A DNA stretch of 64,000 bases from Hemibagrus wyckioides (taxonomy: Eukaryota > Chordata > Actinopteri > Siluriformes > Bagridae). The position numbers and the translations under genes are program-made. How positions within the stretch are numbered: position 1 is the stretch's first letter; each line of letters begins with the position of its first letter. The notes under the pieces were generated by a model, which did no database searches, was not told the origin of the DNA, and was given only the letters and a program-made list of their open reading frames with translations. The DNA lies in NCBI RefSeq assembly GCF_019097595.1, contig NC_080734.1, positions 16,404,392-16,468,391 of the forward strand. Direction: 5' to 3'. Shown one piece after another: positions 33,105 to 45,551 of the stretch.

Positions 33105-34069
33105 TATCTACCAGTTAGCTGGTTCTGTGCCGTGTTCTGATCTTGCAGAATTCATACAGATACACTGCAGCTTTGTCAATAATTCACAAACACAATACCA
33201 GTTCATGTGAATGCTGTGTAATTGTGTGTAAAAGTATAGTTTGTTTATGTGTAGAATGTGGTTTGGGACACAAACCTGAAGTCGCTCTGCATGTGGCCTT
33301 CACAGCCATGAGATTAATTAGGAGGAGGATGCTGTACCGCAATGATGAATGTAAATACTGTAAGAGAGTCATTAATATTTGCCCAGAAGCTTACAAATTG
33401 TAATGTTGTATAACATGTTCAGTATAAGACATACAGGTAAGCTGAAAAAAAAAATACTTGTTGGAAAAAGAATAAACTCTTTATTAGCACCTATAGAAGA
33501 ATCTACCAGGATAGTGAACTGTAGCTAATGCAAATTGAACAAATTAACATATTACACTCCTTGATTCTTTTTAATTTGTTTCTGTAAAAAAGCATGAATT
33601 GCATTTTTTTTTTCTTTTACAAGTGAGGTGCCTGTTCATTCTCAGCTCCATCAGTACGGAGGATTACATGTCAAACTGTAATATTTAATATCTCCAATAA
33701 AGAGAGAGAGCACTTCCAGGCATGTCAGTCATAGAGAAAAAAATTCAAGCCCCCAAATAGAACAGAGAATGAAGCAGTGAGCGCTTCTGAACAACGCCAT
33801 TATAGAAATCAAACAGTAAAGCATCTCCTTCATACAACCTTGTGTAATTAAACCTCTTACTTCTGAAGAAATCCAATGTTTGAATTAAACAGAATGCAAA
33901 CAATGAACAGAGATCTCTCAGCTGTTCATCTCCCAGCTTTGTTTTAACTCTTTTTTTAAGCTAAAGAATGAACGTGCCCAAGTTTTGTTGGTGTCCAAGT
34001 TCAGCATTGAATTTCTTCGTCACACTCTAGTAGTTTTTCTAAAGTAACTTCTTCAAAAATGTAAATGTT
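33105..34069. other. unassigned AT-rich DNA
   Basis: Nothing recognised. An 86-codon plus frame at 33143-33403 has no family. Confidence 0.4.
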
Positions 34070-34298
34070 GATATCAAACCCATTTCTGCTCTCTGAGATG
34101 TCCCAAGTGCTTGTTCATGAGCATCTAAAAGGTGTTCTCTTTGACCACTAAAATTCTGTGTAAGCTTATCCAACAGAGGGAAAAACACAAGTCTCACACT
34201 GAAAGCCAACAGAGTCCTGACTCATTTTATATCAGACTCACAGCCAGAAAATAATTCATTCGTATATACCGACTGAAAATGTCCAATAAGTCCATTTT
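34070..34298. repeat. dispersed repeat B, copy 2
   Basis: The longest copy. It shares its 5' half with 29107-29210 and its 3' half with 37564-37726 (TTATATCAGACT, AAATAATTCATT, GTAYATACYGA, TGAAAATGTCYRATAAGTC). Ends not defined. Confidence 0.7.
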
Positions 34299-34410
34299 CA
34301 TTCTGCGTACAATGAAATGCCAGTGTTCAGGTAAAAAGGATTGAACTGGAAAAAAAAAATTATCAGCTGTTATTTCTCTTAAACATAGTACAAACATGGC
34401 GATAAAAAAC
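34299..34410. other. short spacer
   Basis: Unassigned text between repeat B and the minisatellite. Confidence 0.4.
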
Positions 34411-35140
34411 AGCCAAAACAGACCTGGGGACACCTTAAGGACACCTTATGGGCACCAAAATAAAGCTGGGGACACCTTTAGGACACCAAAACAGACCTGG
34501 GACACCTTAAGGACACCTTATGGACACCAAAATAAACCTGGGAACACTGTAAGGACACCAAAACAGACCTAGGACACCTTAAGGACACCTTATGGACACC
34601 AAAATAAACCTGGAGACACCATAAGGACACCAAAACAGACCTGGGGACACCTTAAGGACACCTTATGGGCACCAAAATAAAGCTGGGGACACCTTTAGGG
34701 CACCAAAACAGACCTGGGACACCTTAAGGACACCTTATGGACACCAAAACAGACCTAGGACACCTTAAGGACACCTTATGGACACCAAAATAAACCTGGG
34801 GACACCATAAGGACACCAAAACAGACCTGGGGACACCTTAAGAACACTAAAATAGACCTGGGGACACCTTAAGGACACCAAAACAGACCTGGGGACACCT
34901 TATGGGCACCAAAATAAACCTGGGGACACCGTAAGGACACCAAAACAGAACTGGGGACAACTTATGGACACCAAAATAAACCTGGGGACACCATAAGGAC
35001 ACCAAAACAGACCTAGGGACACCTTAAGGACAGCAAAACAGATCTAATGACACCTTAAGGACACCAAAATAAACCTGGGGACACCTTAAGGACAGCAAAA
35101 ACAGACCTGGGGACACCTTAAGGACACCAAAACAGACCAG
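34411..35140. repeat. GACACC minisatellite with higher-order structure
   Basis: About 730 bases built from a unit of about 31 bases that contains CAAAACAGACCTGGGGACAC and CTTAAGGACAC words, often with an extra 11-base CCTTATGGACA step. Variants CAAAATAAACCTGG and CAAAACAGACCTGG alternate. A larger block starting at 34414 recurs at 34631, a 217-base higher-order period. It contains no long open frame and no spacers, so it is not a CRISPR array. Confidence 0.95.
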
Positions 35141-36080
35141 GTCTTAAAACAAAAACACATGGATTGAATTATGAAGTATTCCAACAGATCAATTTTTATG
35201 AAAATGTACACGTTGTTAAGGTTCGTGTCAGAGGTGAGAGTTAAGGATAGTAGCTTTGCTTAAAACTTCACTATATATTTCAGTGGAATGATTCTCCTTT
35301 TTATGAATTTTGCATGAAATGTGGTTGGTTTAACAAGTAGCACTCATAGCTACCTATTTAAAGAATCTTTGTGGAGAAAAATGGCTTGTCTTCAGTCTAG
35401 TCAATGAGCATCATGAATCAATGACAGTGTTAATAGGCAGAGCAGGAACATGCATATGGATATGGAAGTAGGTGAACCAGTACACTGCAGACTGAAACAT
35501 CTGTTTTCATGTATGCAGTAATTCCAAAAATTAAGAAATAAGCTAGAATAATGCACAATACACAGCCAATTAACTTGCATTATATTTGGATGACTATGTT
35601 ATCGGCCTGGAGATATAGAAACCTGAGAGTAATAAGGATCTATTTGATCATTTTGCAGGTAGAGTTGCTAGAATACATACACTCCCCTGGAAGAGGCTGC
35701 ACTAAACGCATGGAAAAAGCATCACAAAAGATGGAAGCTACAATTTGCAGGCTGAATGCAATTACAGCAAGCAAGAAACACGCAAAAGTCAAATATTAAG
35801 TATTATTTACTTTAAGATTTATCTGTTCCGATACTTTTGCTCGCCTAAAAAAATTAGATGATATGATACAAAAGGTTCAATGATTTATATTGTTTAACAA
35901 ATTTAATTCAATTCACTTTCATTTGTTATGATGGTCATGGAGCAGCTTTACAAAAATATATAAATTCAGGATATAAATTATAAATGGCAAATTTAAACAT
36001 ATGACATAACACAAGTGTTGATTTTATTTAAATTAATTCATAGTCTGAATTTGCTGTATATTGTTTGTCCAAATCTGTAT

Positions 36081-36082
<2 letters not shown>
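35141..36082. other. unassigned AT-rich DNA
   Basis: Contains an 82-codon plus frame (35551-35799) with no recognised family. Confidence 0.4.
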
Positions 36083-36152
<70 letters not shown>

Positions 36153-36178
36153 GTAATAATAGTAATAATAATAATAAT
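36083..36178. repeat. AAT microsatellite
   Basis: About 32 AAT units with two AGT interruptions near 36151-36163. Confidence 0.95.
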
Positions 36179-37252
36179 CCCTTAAATTATTCTTAAATTA
36201 TTTTAAAATTAGCCAATTTACTTGGATTCAACAAACTATTTTGGGGTTTCATATATAGGAAACATTATAGTAGCATTTTATGTTCTATATAGAACCATTC
36301 CTTTTAAGAGTGAAGGGTCGATTTAAAGTCCACCAATCAGGATGTTTTTGGGAGGTGGAAGGAAACCAACAAACCCAGAGAAAACAGCAACCAAAGTTCA
36401 GGATCAAACCCTCTCACGCCGATCTTCATCAATCCAGAGTCTTGAGATTTTACATTTTAATGCTCATCAGTCTCGAGTTGTTCACCTAGTCATACATTTT
36501 AGCAGGTAAAATATAACCAGAATTAAAACATCAAATCATGCACACCAACACCCATGCACACACGGTAAGTGGGCTGTGAGGCCCATTTTAAATTCCCAGG
36601 CCATCGACGTGGATAGCAGCATGTTTAACAGATGTGCAGGCAGGAAAAAAGAAAGAGGGGAAAAGAGCTCAGCTACAGGCAGCAGATTGCATCAGCTCAC
36701 TCCAGTGCATCCGGAAATTAAGCTGATTGATTTTTTTATGCAACTGAGACAGTGAGTAGAGATCACCACACTAGGACCAACAGGGCTGGCACTCAGCACA
36801 GGGAGGAGAGATTTGGGATAACGGCTGGTGGAAAAGGGGAAAGGAGGAGAGGTGGTGAGAAATGAGGCTGGAGAAGGATGAAGAGCAATTTGCCCACACA
36901 CACACACACACACATCGCTCAACCGTTTGGCAGACTCACAGCAGTTGGAGGACAGCCATGGAGGAAAGTGGAAGGAGAAATGGAAAGAGCTATTAGTCTG
37001 TTGGATACACGACGGTGAAAGAACTAACAGAGAATGAAGGCAAATTCAGGATGAGGAGCAACAAGACACGTAGAGGAACACACGGCGACATGTTTTTTTC
37101 GAGTAGACTGCAGATGTGTGTGTCTACAGTAAAGTAAATGTGTAGGAGTTTGTGCCAGTACTGATTCAGACTAATGCAGAACATCAGAGCCTGTCAGAAA
37201 ACCATATTAAACAGCTGAAATTCATACAAGGACACATCCGCTATGTACTGAT
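36179..37252. other. unassigned DNA with a CA tract
   Basis: A CA tract lies at 36895-36914. The GA-rich, less AT-rich part at about 36570-36990 shows no coding frame. Confidence 0.4.
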
Positions 37253-37403
37253 CAGTATTACAAAGCAGTGTATAATGACTTAATCTGGCAACCATTCAAA
37301 TAACTATAAAGATTTAACATAGAAATACAGTGGCATATGGGACATACTTTATAAATCTTCTGTGGATTTAAGTATGGATCTCACTAAATTTGTCTTTTTT
37401 CTA
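37253..37403. repeat. dispersed repeat A, copy 1
   Basis: Matches 38803-38999. Shared words in order are AAAGCAGTG, TGACTTWATCTGGCAACCA, GGCWTATGGGACATACT and then AGGTAGGTAGG. Ends directly in the GTAG tract. Class unknown. Confidence 0.65.
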
Positions 37404-37554
<151 letters not shown>

Positions 37555-37563
37555 TAATATAGT

Positions 37564-37726
37564 ATCTCTGCTCTCTGACGTTCCAAGTGCTTGTATATAA
37601 GCCTCTAAAATGTATCTTCAACCACTAATATTTTGTGTAAGGTTATCTAAACAAAGCTTTATATCAGACTTGTGATGAGAAAACAATTCATTTGTACATA
37701 CTGATTGAAAATGTCTGATAAGTCAT
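37564..37726. repeat. dispersed repeat B, copy 3
   Basis: Starts within a few bases of the ATAG tract and matches 34080-34298 with several indels (CTCTGCTCTCTGA, CCAAGTGCTTGT, TTTTGTGTAAGGTTATC, TGAAAATGTCTGATAAGTC). Confidence 0.65.
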
Positions 37727-38802
37727 ATTACATGTTATTATGTATATATGCATGAGCATAATAAATAATAACATATCATTTAACATATTATTACATAATA
37801 AACACCCTCTTATAGTGTCTTTGCCCAAATAGGAAAAAGCAAAGCATTATTTAGCTGAAGCTGGACCCTGGATGTTATTCTAAGGGTTAATATTCATAAA
37901 CATAACGGCATATTTCCTAACAGCCTGTAAACGTTTAGCTATTACGTTAAATCTATGCCATCTATGCAGCCAGTACTCAACACAAATACGGTTAAAACTC
38001 TGTTCACTGCTTTCTTTTCCACAGTGCTGTTATACTTCCACTTCCACATGCTTAACGATGGTTTGCAGAAAATCAACTCGAGTGACATTTCAACACCTTA
38101 AAGAGCAGTTTCCTTCACCTCCACTTAACTAATTAAAACACACAGCCCCGTTTTTTAAGAGAGACCAATTCATCCCCTGCTGTACTGCAGAAATGATATA
38201 TTATATATTTAAAAAAAATAAATCATTAATGTCAAATAGAACAAAAAACCTCTTTAAGCTTGATTTCAGTGTTTAATAAAACTGAAAGCACAAAAAAAGA
38301 TTCAAAGATTATTGTACATAAAGTAACTGAATAAGCAACGTGTAATTTTCTTTGCGTACTTTGTATGCGTTATTAATAATAAGCATGATATTACACAATT
38401 ATTCATCATCGAACATAATGAGCATGCTCACTTTCCTCTCATGGGGGAAGTTGCAGTTCATCCAGCGTCATAAATCTCCGTCGTCTACTAACCCCCGTGT
38501 CGTGTTGTCTTCATTCGTCATCGGCTTACCTCGTGATAAAGAACTTATCGATAGACTGAGAACATGTGAAAGAGGCGTATAGTACCTTATCCTAAAGTAC
38601 TAAAAGAGATTCCGTGGAGATGTACAGAATGCTTGACACTGACTGATGAAGTGGTCAATATCTCCATGTGGAGATGGGTGTACTTAGTGTTTTCAGCATG
38701 TTATGTCGTCTACCGTCGTGTTGGTCTTTTTCAGTGAGAAAATCTTTTAAACAAGAAACAGTGCTAATTTATAAGACACAATCTGTATGTACAGCCTACA
38801 TT
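37727..38802. other. unassigned AT-rich DNA
   Basis: The CpG-containing part at about 38440-38580 carries part of a 76-codon frame with no family. Nothing else recognised. Confidence 0.4.
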
Positions 38803-38999
38803 AGTGTTATAAAGCAGTGCAGTGTGACTTTATCTGGCAACCACACAGGTAGAAGATTCAAGATTCAAGAAGCTTTATTGTCATTTCAACCACATATAGC
38901 TGACGCAGTACAGCTGGTTGAGACAAACAAGCAATGGCTTATGGGACATACTATATGTATGAACCTACTTCTGACAAAATACGAAAGGTAGGTAGGTAG
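38803..38999. repeat. dispersed repeat A, copy 2, interrupted by a LINE end
   Basis: Repeat A text at 38803-38849 and 38926-38999 is separated by a LINE 3' end. It finishes in only three GTAGG-type units where copy 1 has nine. Confidence 0.65.
38854..38925 (-). mobile_element. LINE 3' end fragment, family unnamed
   Basis: The text GATTCAAGATTCAAGAAGCT, then TTATTGTCATTTCAACCACA, then TATAGCTGACGCAGTACA is the inverted 3' end of a teleost non-LTR element. Its plus-sense tail is ...CAATAAAGCTTCTTGAATC. The same tail in plus sense flanks the SINE at 48717-48890. Confidence 0.65.
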
Positions 39000-39993
39000 A
39001 ATAAGTTGATAATTTCTAAATATGTATTGTATTTGTTACATTTTTACAAATGTGTGCATTGTATACAAGACCTTGGTAAACCATGCTAGCTCAGTTGACT
39101 CATGGCCTGAAGCAACCATCGAGAAATATCCCAAAGAACCAGCTCATTTTAATATTGTTGGTTGTTTTTTGTTGTTAGTTGTTGGTTATTCGAATTTCAT
39201 TTTAGCTTTAAGCCTAAATATATAAAAGTGATGTTGTCCACTAAACAGAAAGGTAGCAGAGCTATGGAAACCACACTGTAATAAAGAAAACTAGCTACAG
39301 TATTTAACAACAAAGCAAAACTGGCCTTTCTTTCCCGTCAATCAAACAGCACTAGCCGATCATGAGCATCTGTGAACTTATGTATGCAAAAGGGGCGTGG
39401 CTTTCGCTTTCCACCCCCACCATGTTACCTCACCACATGAGGAGCAGCAGTTTGTGTCTCTCATCGGAAGCATGTGATGACCCTCACAATTCCAGAATGA
39501 TACGAAAAAGCTAGTTTGTTGGGTGAGAACTGTCCAAGATTATGTTGGAGAAAAAATCTAAACAAATAAGCCCAATTTTCCTGATTAGCCAACTAGCCTA
39601 TTGAAAGTTCAGCTAGCTAACTAATATATTAAAGCTTTATGAAAGCTAACATTTGCCTTGCATTTCTGAGCATTTCTAGTGTAGATTTTACAACTACCAG
39701 GTCATGCTGCTGTGCTAATATCAGAAAATATAAATGAATTGCATTTTAATTTATGAATTCAAAATACATTTTTAATCAACTAATTAAAGTCTTTTAATTA
39801 AGATCTAAAATAAACAAATGATCGAAACCAACTGCTGATCTACAGTGTTCGCATCGACGTGACAACACAGTAAGGTTTTTTGGTTCTGTGTGTCCTTTAA
39901 TACTGAAATCTTAATCTTGACACATAATTGTGAGACACTGTCATGTGGAGTGATGGATTTTAAAACTTGTATTAGCCTGATCATTTGCCTAGC

Positions 39994-40000
<7 letters not shown>
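39000..40000. other. unassigned noncoding DNA
   Basis: The stretch 39340-39480 has repeat-like words (AAAAGGGGCGTGGC, CATCGGAAGCATG), and AGCTAGC words occur near 39611-39622. No gene recognised. Confidence 0.4.

Positions 40001-40025
<25 letters not shown>
40001..40025. repeat. GA microsatellite
   Basis: About 12 GA units, the first of the GA/CT tracts that crowd the right third of the window. Confidence 0.9.
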
Positions 40026-40364
40026 CACACAAGAGGATCGTTAATAACCTCCAGCCAGCCATTCGCCGTATGTCCACTTCCTCCCTACCTCTCCTGAGCA
40101 GCCTGTATCAATTAAAGAAGAAACTCACCAGAAGCCAGGCCTGACTCTGACCTGCTTCATCACACAGCAACCGCTTTAACTGCCACTGCCAATTCGTTTA
40201 GAACAGGATGGCAGAAGCGCTAACTTATTTGAGGGTGTGATTTATTAGGCTTGGTTTTCTGAAGTGAGAGAGGACAGGAGGAAACAGGGGGATGAAAAAG
40301 TTGTTTGTTCCCTTATCTATTCTTTGAAATGTGGTCTGGAGGAGACCTTGTTGTTCTCTTTTTC
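40026..40364. other. unassigned noncoding DNA
   Basis: A frame reading EREREREREAHKRIVNNLQP over this point is GA-tract read-through. Nothing recognised. Confidence 0.4.
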
Positions 40365-40412
40365 TTTCTCTCTCTCGCTTTCTCTCTCTCTCTATCTGTG
40401 TGTGTGTGTGTG
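40365..40412. repeat. CT then TG microsatellite
   Basis: Pyrimidine run TTTCTCTC... passing into about seven TG units. Confidence 0.85.
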
Positions 40413-40572
40413 ATGACAGACTTCAGCTCATTATTCCCCTCCCTGTACTCAAAATGCAGTAATTGCTATCGGGGTTGATATCAGAGTTGATACACACACA
40501 GCTTCGCCCCTCTTGCCCACCACGGTCACGCACACTGAACAAGGTCATCTGTTACTCTGGGACAATTCAGAG

Positions 40573-40639
<67 letters not shown>
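40573..40639. repeat. CT then CA compound microsatellite
   Basis: About 13 CT units followed directly by about 19 CA units with one interruption. The 161-codon plus frame and its 87-codon minus shadow across it are artefacts. Confidence 0.95.
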
Positions 40640-40642
<3 letters not shown>

Positions 40643-40820
40643 CCTGTTGAGTGTGTGAAGGGCCTTTTGGATGCTGCTGAAAGGAGCTGCCTGCACGTAA
40701 TGATGATTTATGCACACAGACACTACCCAGCCGAGTGGAACTGCATCATTTACACAAACAAACATGAAAAAGCTACCAGCTCTATGCACATTTTTCCCCC
40801 TGTATTCCTATCTATTTTCA

Positions 40821-40847
40821 TCTCTCTCTCTCTCTCTCTCTCTCTCT
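40821..40847. repeat. CT microsatellite
   Basis: About 13 CT units. Confidence 0.9.
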
Positions 40848-41169
40848 TCTTTCTTGCTTTTCCTTCCATTTCACATTATTTACAGAAGACATGGGCACCA
40901 GACACATCATTTAAACACATCACACATTATGGGGGAAAGGTCTATTAGAAAACGCCACGTACCAATAATGGGGGAGGAGGGGAGAAAAAGAAAAAGAAAA
41001 CGCTCGTCCATTTAAACATTATACATTAAGAACACTTTTTTCTCCCCTCTTTTCATCCCTCTACTCTCTATTCATTTATTCACTCCTTATAGTTGTTCTA
41101 GCTACCTTCACAGTCTTTCTACAACACTAGTCTTTTACTCATTCACCATGTATCATCTGTCACATTGTC

Positions 41170-41320
41170 CCTCTCTCTGTCTCTCTCTCTCTCTCTCCGT
41201 CTCTGTCTCCCTCCTCCAGAGACCAGGCTTCATGCAGCCTTCACACTGATCATAATCTCTTAGTGGCTGTGGGAGCTGAAGACACTCAAAGTGTGTGTGC
41301 GCGTGTGTGTGTGTGTGTGT
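41170..41320. repeat. CT-rich stretch and GT microsatellite
   Basis: CT units with G interruptions lie at 41171-41208, and a GT tract at 41291-41320. Confidence 0.85.
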
Positions 41321-42658
41321 ATACTGAAGAGCAGGACTTCACACTGCCTCTGCATATCAATGTACCACAGCACTGTGAGGACAGTACTTCTGAGTGTGTG
41401 TACGATTACACCTACTGTAACACAACTAATATAAACCTTGACTGACAAATTATATATATATGCTTAAATAAATCGCCAAATTACTGCACTTTTATATACT
41501 TGTATACAAATTATAATGCCTGTGCATTTTACTTACACCAATATTTGAACATTTCATACAAACTGTATTCATTAAAGTTAATGAACTGAGATAAATCCAT
41601 AAATGATGACAAACAGAAGTCATTCAATTGCACTGTGTATAAAAGGTGGACGAAAATGTCCATTGTATTTGCCATGGCAGCTTTCAAAATGATGCAGCAC
41701 GTTATCATTAGAGCCAGGACTAATAAGTGATAAGTGACTAATTTGGTCTTTCCTAAGCCTTAGTGTGCCACTTTAATCATCACTATGAGCTGTGTGCCAA
41801 AATTTTCAGGGTCAACAGCTGTCCATCAACCCTGTTTAACGTTGCTACAGTCATACCTTTCCTATAAATCTAAGAAAGGTGTGTATAAACATGTTACTGA
41901 ATGCTAACCATCTGAATATCACCAGGCAAATGCACAACAGAGCTAAATTGCATTTGGTGCCATCCCACAAATGCTCTAAAATGTAATCTTTACTCTCTGA
42001 GTAAAAGTATCAAGTTTATAGTTCTTTTAAGGGTTATCTTTTGTCTCGGGGTGCCATAACATATGGAGTATGAGTGTGTTCACCTCTTCTGTATGTTCTG
42101 GTAGTGCAGTTATGGTTGTAATGATCAGACGATTAAAAGGTAAATATTAAAATACATTTCACACCCTTGAGGTTCTTTTTTCCCCTTTAGTCCACCCCCA
42201 ATTCCCATTTAGGTTCATGAAGCTCCACCCCCTAGATCTATAGCGCTCTGTAATGTCTATAAAATGACAGACAGGAAACAGATCCAAACACAAACAAGCA
42301 TTCTGGACTGAAAATCAGTTCTCATACATTTGTACCAAGGTCACGACTTTTATTTTTTGATCATGTTTTACATGCTACATCTCCCAGGTTATTTGTAGCA
42401 GCAAGAAATGTTTCGATTTGACTATTGAACTTTTGAGAATCCCCTTATTGTTCATTTTTTCCCCTCACATCCTTCCCCAGGGAGCCATACACACACAATC
42501 CACAAGTATACACATGCTTCAGCACAATCCAGGCCTATAAAACCTGTCCAACAACAGCAAGTGTTACAGAAAAATAATCTCAGGAGAAACACAATGCCCA
42601 GTACTCTTCATAGAGAGCCAGTGGTGAATCTCACTTGGTCGTGAATTGGCTGTGCCAC

Positions 42659-42663
<5 letters not shown>
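41321..42663. other. unassigned noncoding DNA
   Basis: A C-rich repeat-like patch at about 42180-42260. No gene recognised. Confidence 0.4.
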
Positions 42664-42716
<53 letters not shown>

Positions 42717-42741
42717 CTCATCTCTCTCTCCCTCTCTCTCG
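42664..42741. repeat. CT and ATCT microsatellite
   Basis: About 19 CT units, then four ATCT units, then imperfect CT. Confidence 0.95.
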
Positions 42742-43541
42742 GGTCATTGCACACAATCACCACAGCAGCACAAAGAGCAATCAACAAAGACCTTTCTGAC
42801 TCGAAACACCTTGTTTTTCTCACGTTAGACTGCACTGTGATTGTGCTTCAGTCTTTTAAAGCTCGTGTTGCTTCCAGGGATTTAAACACTTATATGCTGT
42901 AAACAATTAACAGACATTAGGAAAACAGCGGAAAGCTTAACTGTGGTGAAAAATGGAAAAAGTGAGATTGTATTGAGCGCTCTTAAGCCATTTGGGTGAA
43001 TCAACGATTCAGCTTTGCTACGCTTTGTACAGAAATACCCACTGGGTGCTGCTAAAGTGCCTTCTGATTGTGTTTGGCTATACACTATAAATTTACTGTT
43101 TACTTAGACACCCGGGAGTTAACCAGAAGCAGACATTAATGCAGCATTTCTTTTTTCAGACTGCAGGAAAATGAAACTCAAATCACCATTTTGGAAAATC
43201 TCTTGAATATAGTAACGTTTTGTTCAGTATTTCTTTTTAGAATATGACAAACCAAATGCGATTAATAAAGATATATTTTAGTTTTAATTACTAGAAGCTT
43301 GAGGTACTGCCAGATATCTTGATTCATTTAAAGCATTTATTTCTAGAAAGGATCAAAACTAGAAATTCCATTAATAGTCTTATTTTTGGTTTATTGCATT
43401 TTTTTTAATAGGGAATACTACATATAATTTTTCCACTTGAGAAGTAGTCATTATTTGCAGTGTATATTTTTTATGTAAATAAAATTAATCTTGTATTTTT
43501 TATAAAACAGCATTTCACTTCATTGTTTAAATTCGTGGAAA
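42742..43541. other. unassigned AT-rich DNA
   Basis: Nothing recognised. Confidence 0.4.
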
Positions 43542-43650
43542 ATCTCTCTCTCTCTCGCTGTCTGTCTGTCTGTCTCTCTCTTCCTGTCTCTCTCTCTCTC
43601 TCTCTCTCTCTGTCTGTCTCTCTCTTCCTGTCTCTCTCTCTCTCTCTCTC
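43542..43650. repeat. CT/CTGT microsatellite with duplicated block
   Basis: CT runs carry GTCTGTCTGTCTCTCTCTTC-type text. The block GTCTGTCTCTCTCTTCCTG occurs twice, ending at 43587 and 43630, a tandem duplication of about 43 bases. Confidence 0.9.
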
Positions 43651-44659
43651 CTGTTGTTTTCTTCCCTCTCTCACTTTCAGGATCAGGGCTGGAGCTCACA
43701 GGAGAGGTGGCACACTTTGAGGATAAATTTAGAAAAGAGGTGCAATCTCTAGGCCAAAGCACAAACCTAATATCACATCCAACCCACCCAAACACACACA
43801 CACACACACAAATCCTTTTATGTACATCCAACATGCCCACATACAACACAAGCTTCATATTCAGCCCGGTTTCACAAACACAAGCAATACTGCCATCATA
43901 GCACCCTGAATACACACTTCCTCTCAGACGGGGGAAGAACACAATATTCTCATCTCCATCTCATCCTGCTTTCTGCAAGATGAGGAAAACACCTTGAGTA
44001 CAGCGGCCGATTGACCGTTCCACTCACAGCGTCCCCTCTCGTCTCATCTCCAGAGAAACATAAACGGTCAATAAAGTCTGAGGCAGAATTTCTGAACCAA
44101 AATATGCCGCTGTGAGCAGAGTAGACTCAGCCATTAGACTCTAATAGAGTATTAGGAGGACAAGCTGGCATCAGATAATCATGGATCAGAAAACAAACAG
44201 GCAAAACAATCCATAATAATAAACTGAAGAAAAAAAACAAAGGTCAAAAACAAAAAATGGACAGACTTTCATTGGAAAGTACAGGAAAACATAAAAAGGG
44301 CATTAGATGTTTATCCCCAAACAACCCACACAAAAATACAGAATCAGATCACACTATATTTATTGATTACAAAAAAATTACTCACATAATTTTTATTAAG
44401 CTGTTTTACATTTATACACATCATTTTTGCTATCAGGTGTATAGAATTATGCTCATCAGCAGTAAAGAGCTCAGTAATTGAAGGATATGATATGAAAATG
44501 AAAATATGAAAGATATTTATTAAGTCAAGTCCATGGATATTTCTTGCAAGGGTGATCATTTCAGACAATTTCAAAATAGACAATTCAGATAACTAGCTGT
44601 CTATCTGTATAAATATGTAAACTCTGTGATGGTGGAACCCACACCACCACCCCCCACAC
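43651..44659. other. unassigned DNA with a short CA tract
   Basis: CA tract at 43792-43810. Short frames at 44257-44583 have no family. Confidence 0.4.
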
Positions 44660-45000
44660 ACACACAACCTAAACATGCCCCTCATGCACTACCGCCCAGG
44701 TGCTGAATGGACAGCGCCACTTCAGCATCCCTGCTATGGAAAGCAGAAGAGCACATGGCTGCAAGGCGGGCAGCAGAAGCACTCAAGGCTGACAGTCAAT
44801 CAGTGCTACGGCAAAAACTCTGTTAATTCGACAATAAACGGACGAATGCTTCCCCCGGTATTCCAGAGCCTGCCGAAGGCAGTGAGGACAACGCTCTCCA
44901 AACCTGCTGCTCCCTGCAAAGCTCTCTGGGTCCTGCATCATCGCTGCTCAACCCTGCCTGAAAGCCACTACCGCCAAGCACATCGGTGAAGATACAACTA
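44660..45000 (+). other. GC-richer block with a 104-codon frame of unknown nature
   Basis: Clearly richer in G+C than both flanks. The plus frame 44675-44989 starts MPLMHYRPGAEWTAPLQHP and contains a twice-used CYGK word (at about residues 20 and 45). I recognise no domain, signal peptide or zinc finger and see no convincing splice acceptor. A second frame (from about 44730) is open for a similar distance. It may be a retroelement ORF fragment, an old exon or chance. Confidence 0.25.
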
Positions 45001-45318
45001 CTCTCCTACATCTTACCCATTTTTACTTTACCCCACCTTAAAATCTTTAAACAAAAGAGCAGTTTTTCATTCCTTTGGTCTCCCACATGTCTATGCTCAG
45101 TCTACACACACCTTGGTACTTAAATAGAAACACCTGTACACCTTCTCACTTATGCTCTTATCTAATCAACCAGTCAGGATCTTCTTCCAGATGAATCTTT
45201 TGGAATTCACCTTTAGTTCCTTTTCAGATGCCAACACCTGATCTCTGGTCCATCAAAAATCTGGTCCCTTAGTACTAATCCAAGTTACCTGTAGTTATGT
45301 TAAAATAGAAAAAGAACA
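45001..45318. other. unassigned noncoding DNA
   Basis: Nothing recognised. Confidence 0.4.
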
Positions 45319-45551
45319 GCAAAGAAGCCTCAGATACATTACAGCACAGTGAAATTCTTTCTTCACAAATCCCAGCATTGTGGGTTGGGGTCAGAGCACA
45401 GGGTCAGCCATGATACAGTGCCCCTGGAGCAGTGAGGGGTTAAGGGCCTTGCTCAAGGGCCCAACGGTGGCAGCTTGGAGTGCTGGGGCTTGATCCCCAA
45501 TCTTCTGAGCAACAACCCAGAGCCTTAACCACTTGAGCTACCACTACCCAT
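45319..45551 (-). mobile_element. tRNA-derived SINE (family S2), inverted, near full length
   Basis: On the minus strand it starts with a tRNA-like head: GGTAGTGGTAGCTCAAGTGG at 45550-45531, an A box. A box-B-like GGGGATCAAGCCCCAGCAC lies near 45500-45482. The body GGGCCCTTGAGCAAGGCC follows, then CTGACCCTGTGCTCTGACCC and the tail CAGTGAAATTC inverted. A plus-sense copy is at 61778-62022. I associate this family with catfishes and relatives. The head is too diverged to be a tRNA gene. Confidence 0.85.

Noticed and set aside
34411..35140. Possible CRISPR-like or regularly spaced repeat array
   Set aside because: Units abut without unique spacers and vary in length; it is a eukaryotic minisatellite.
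40463..40948. 161-codon frame
   Set aside because: It runs through two CT tracts and a CA tract; the product is LSLSLS and THTHTH low-complexity.
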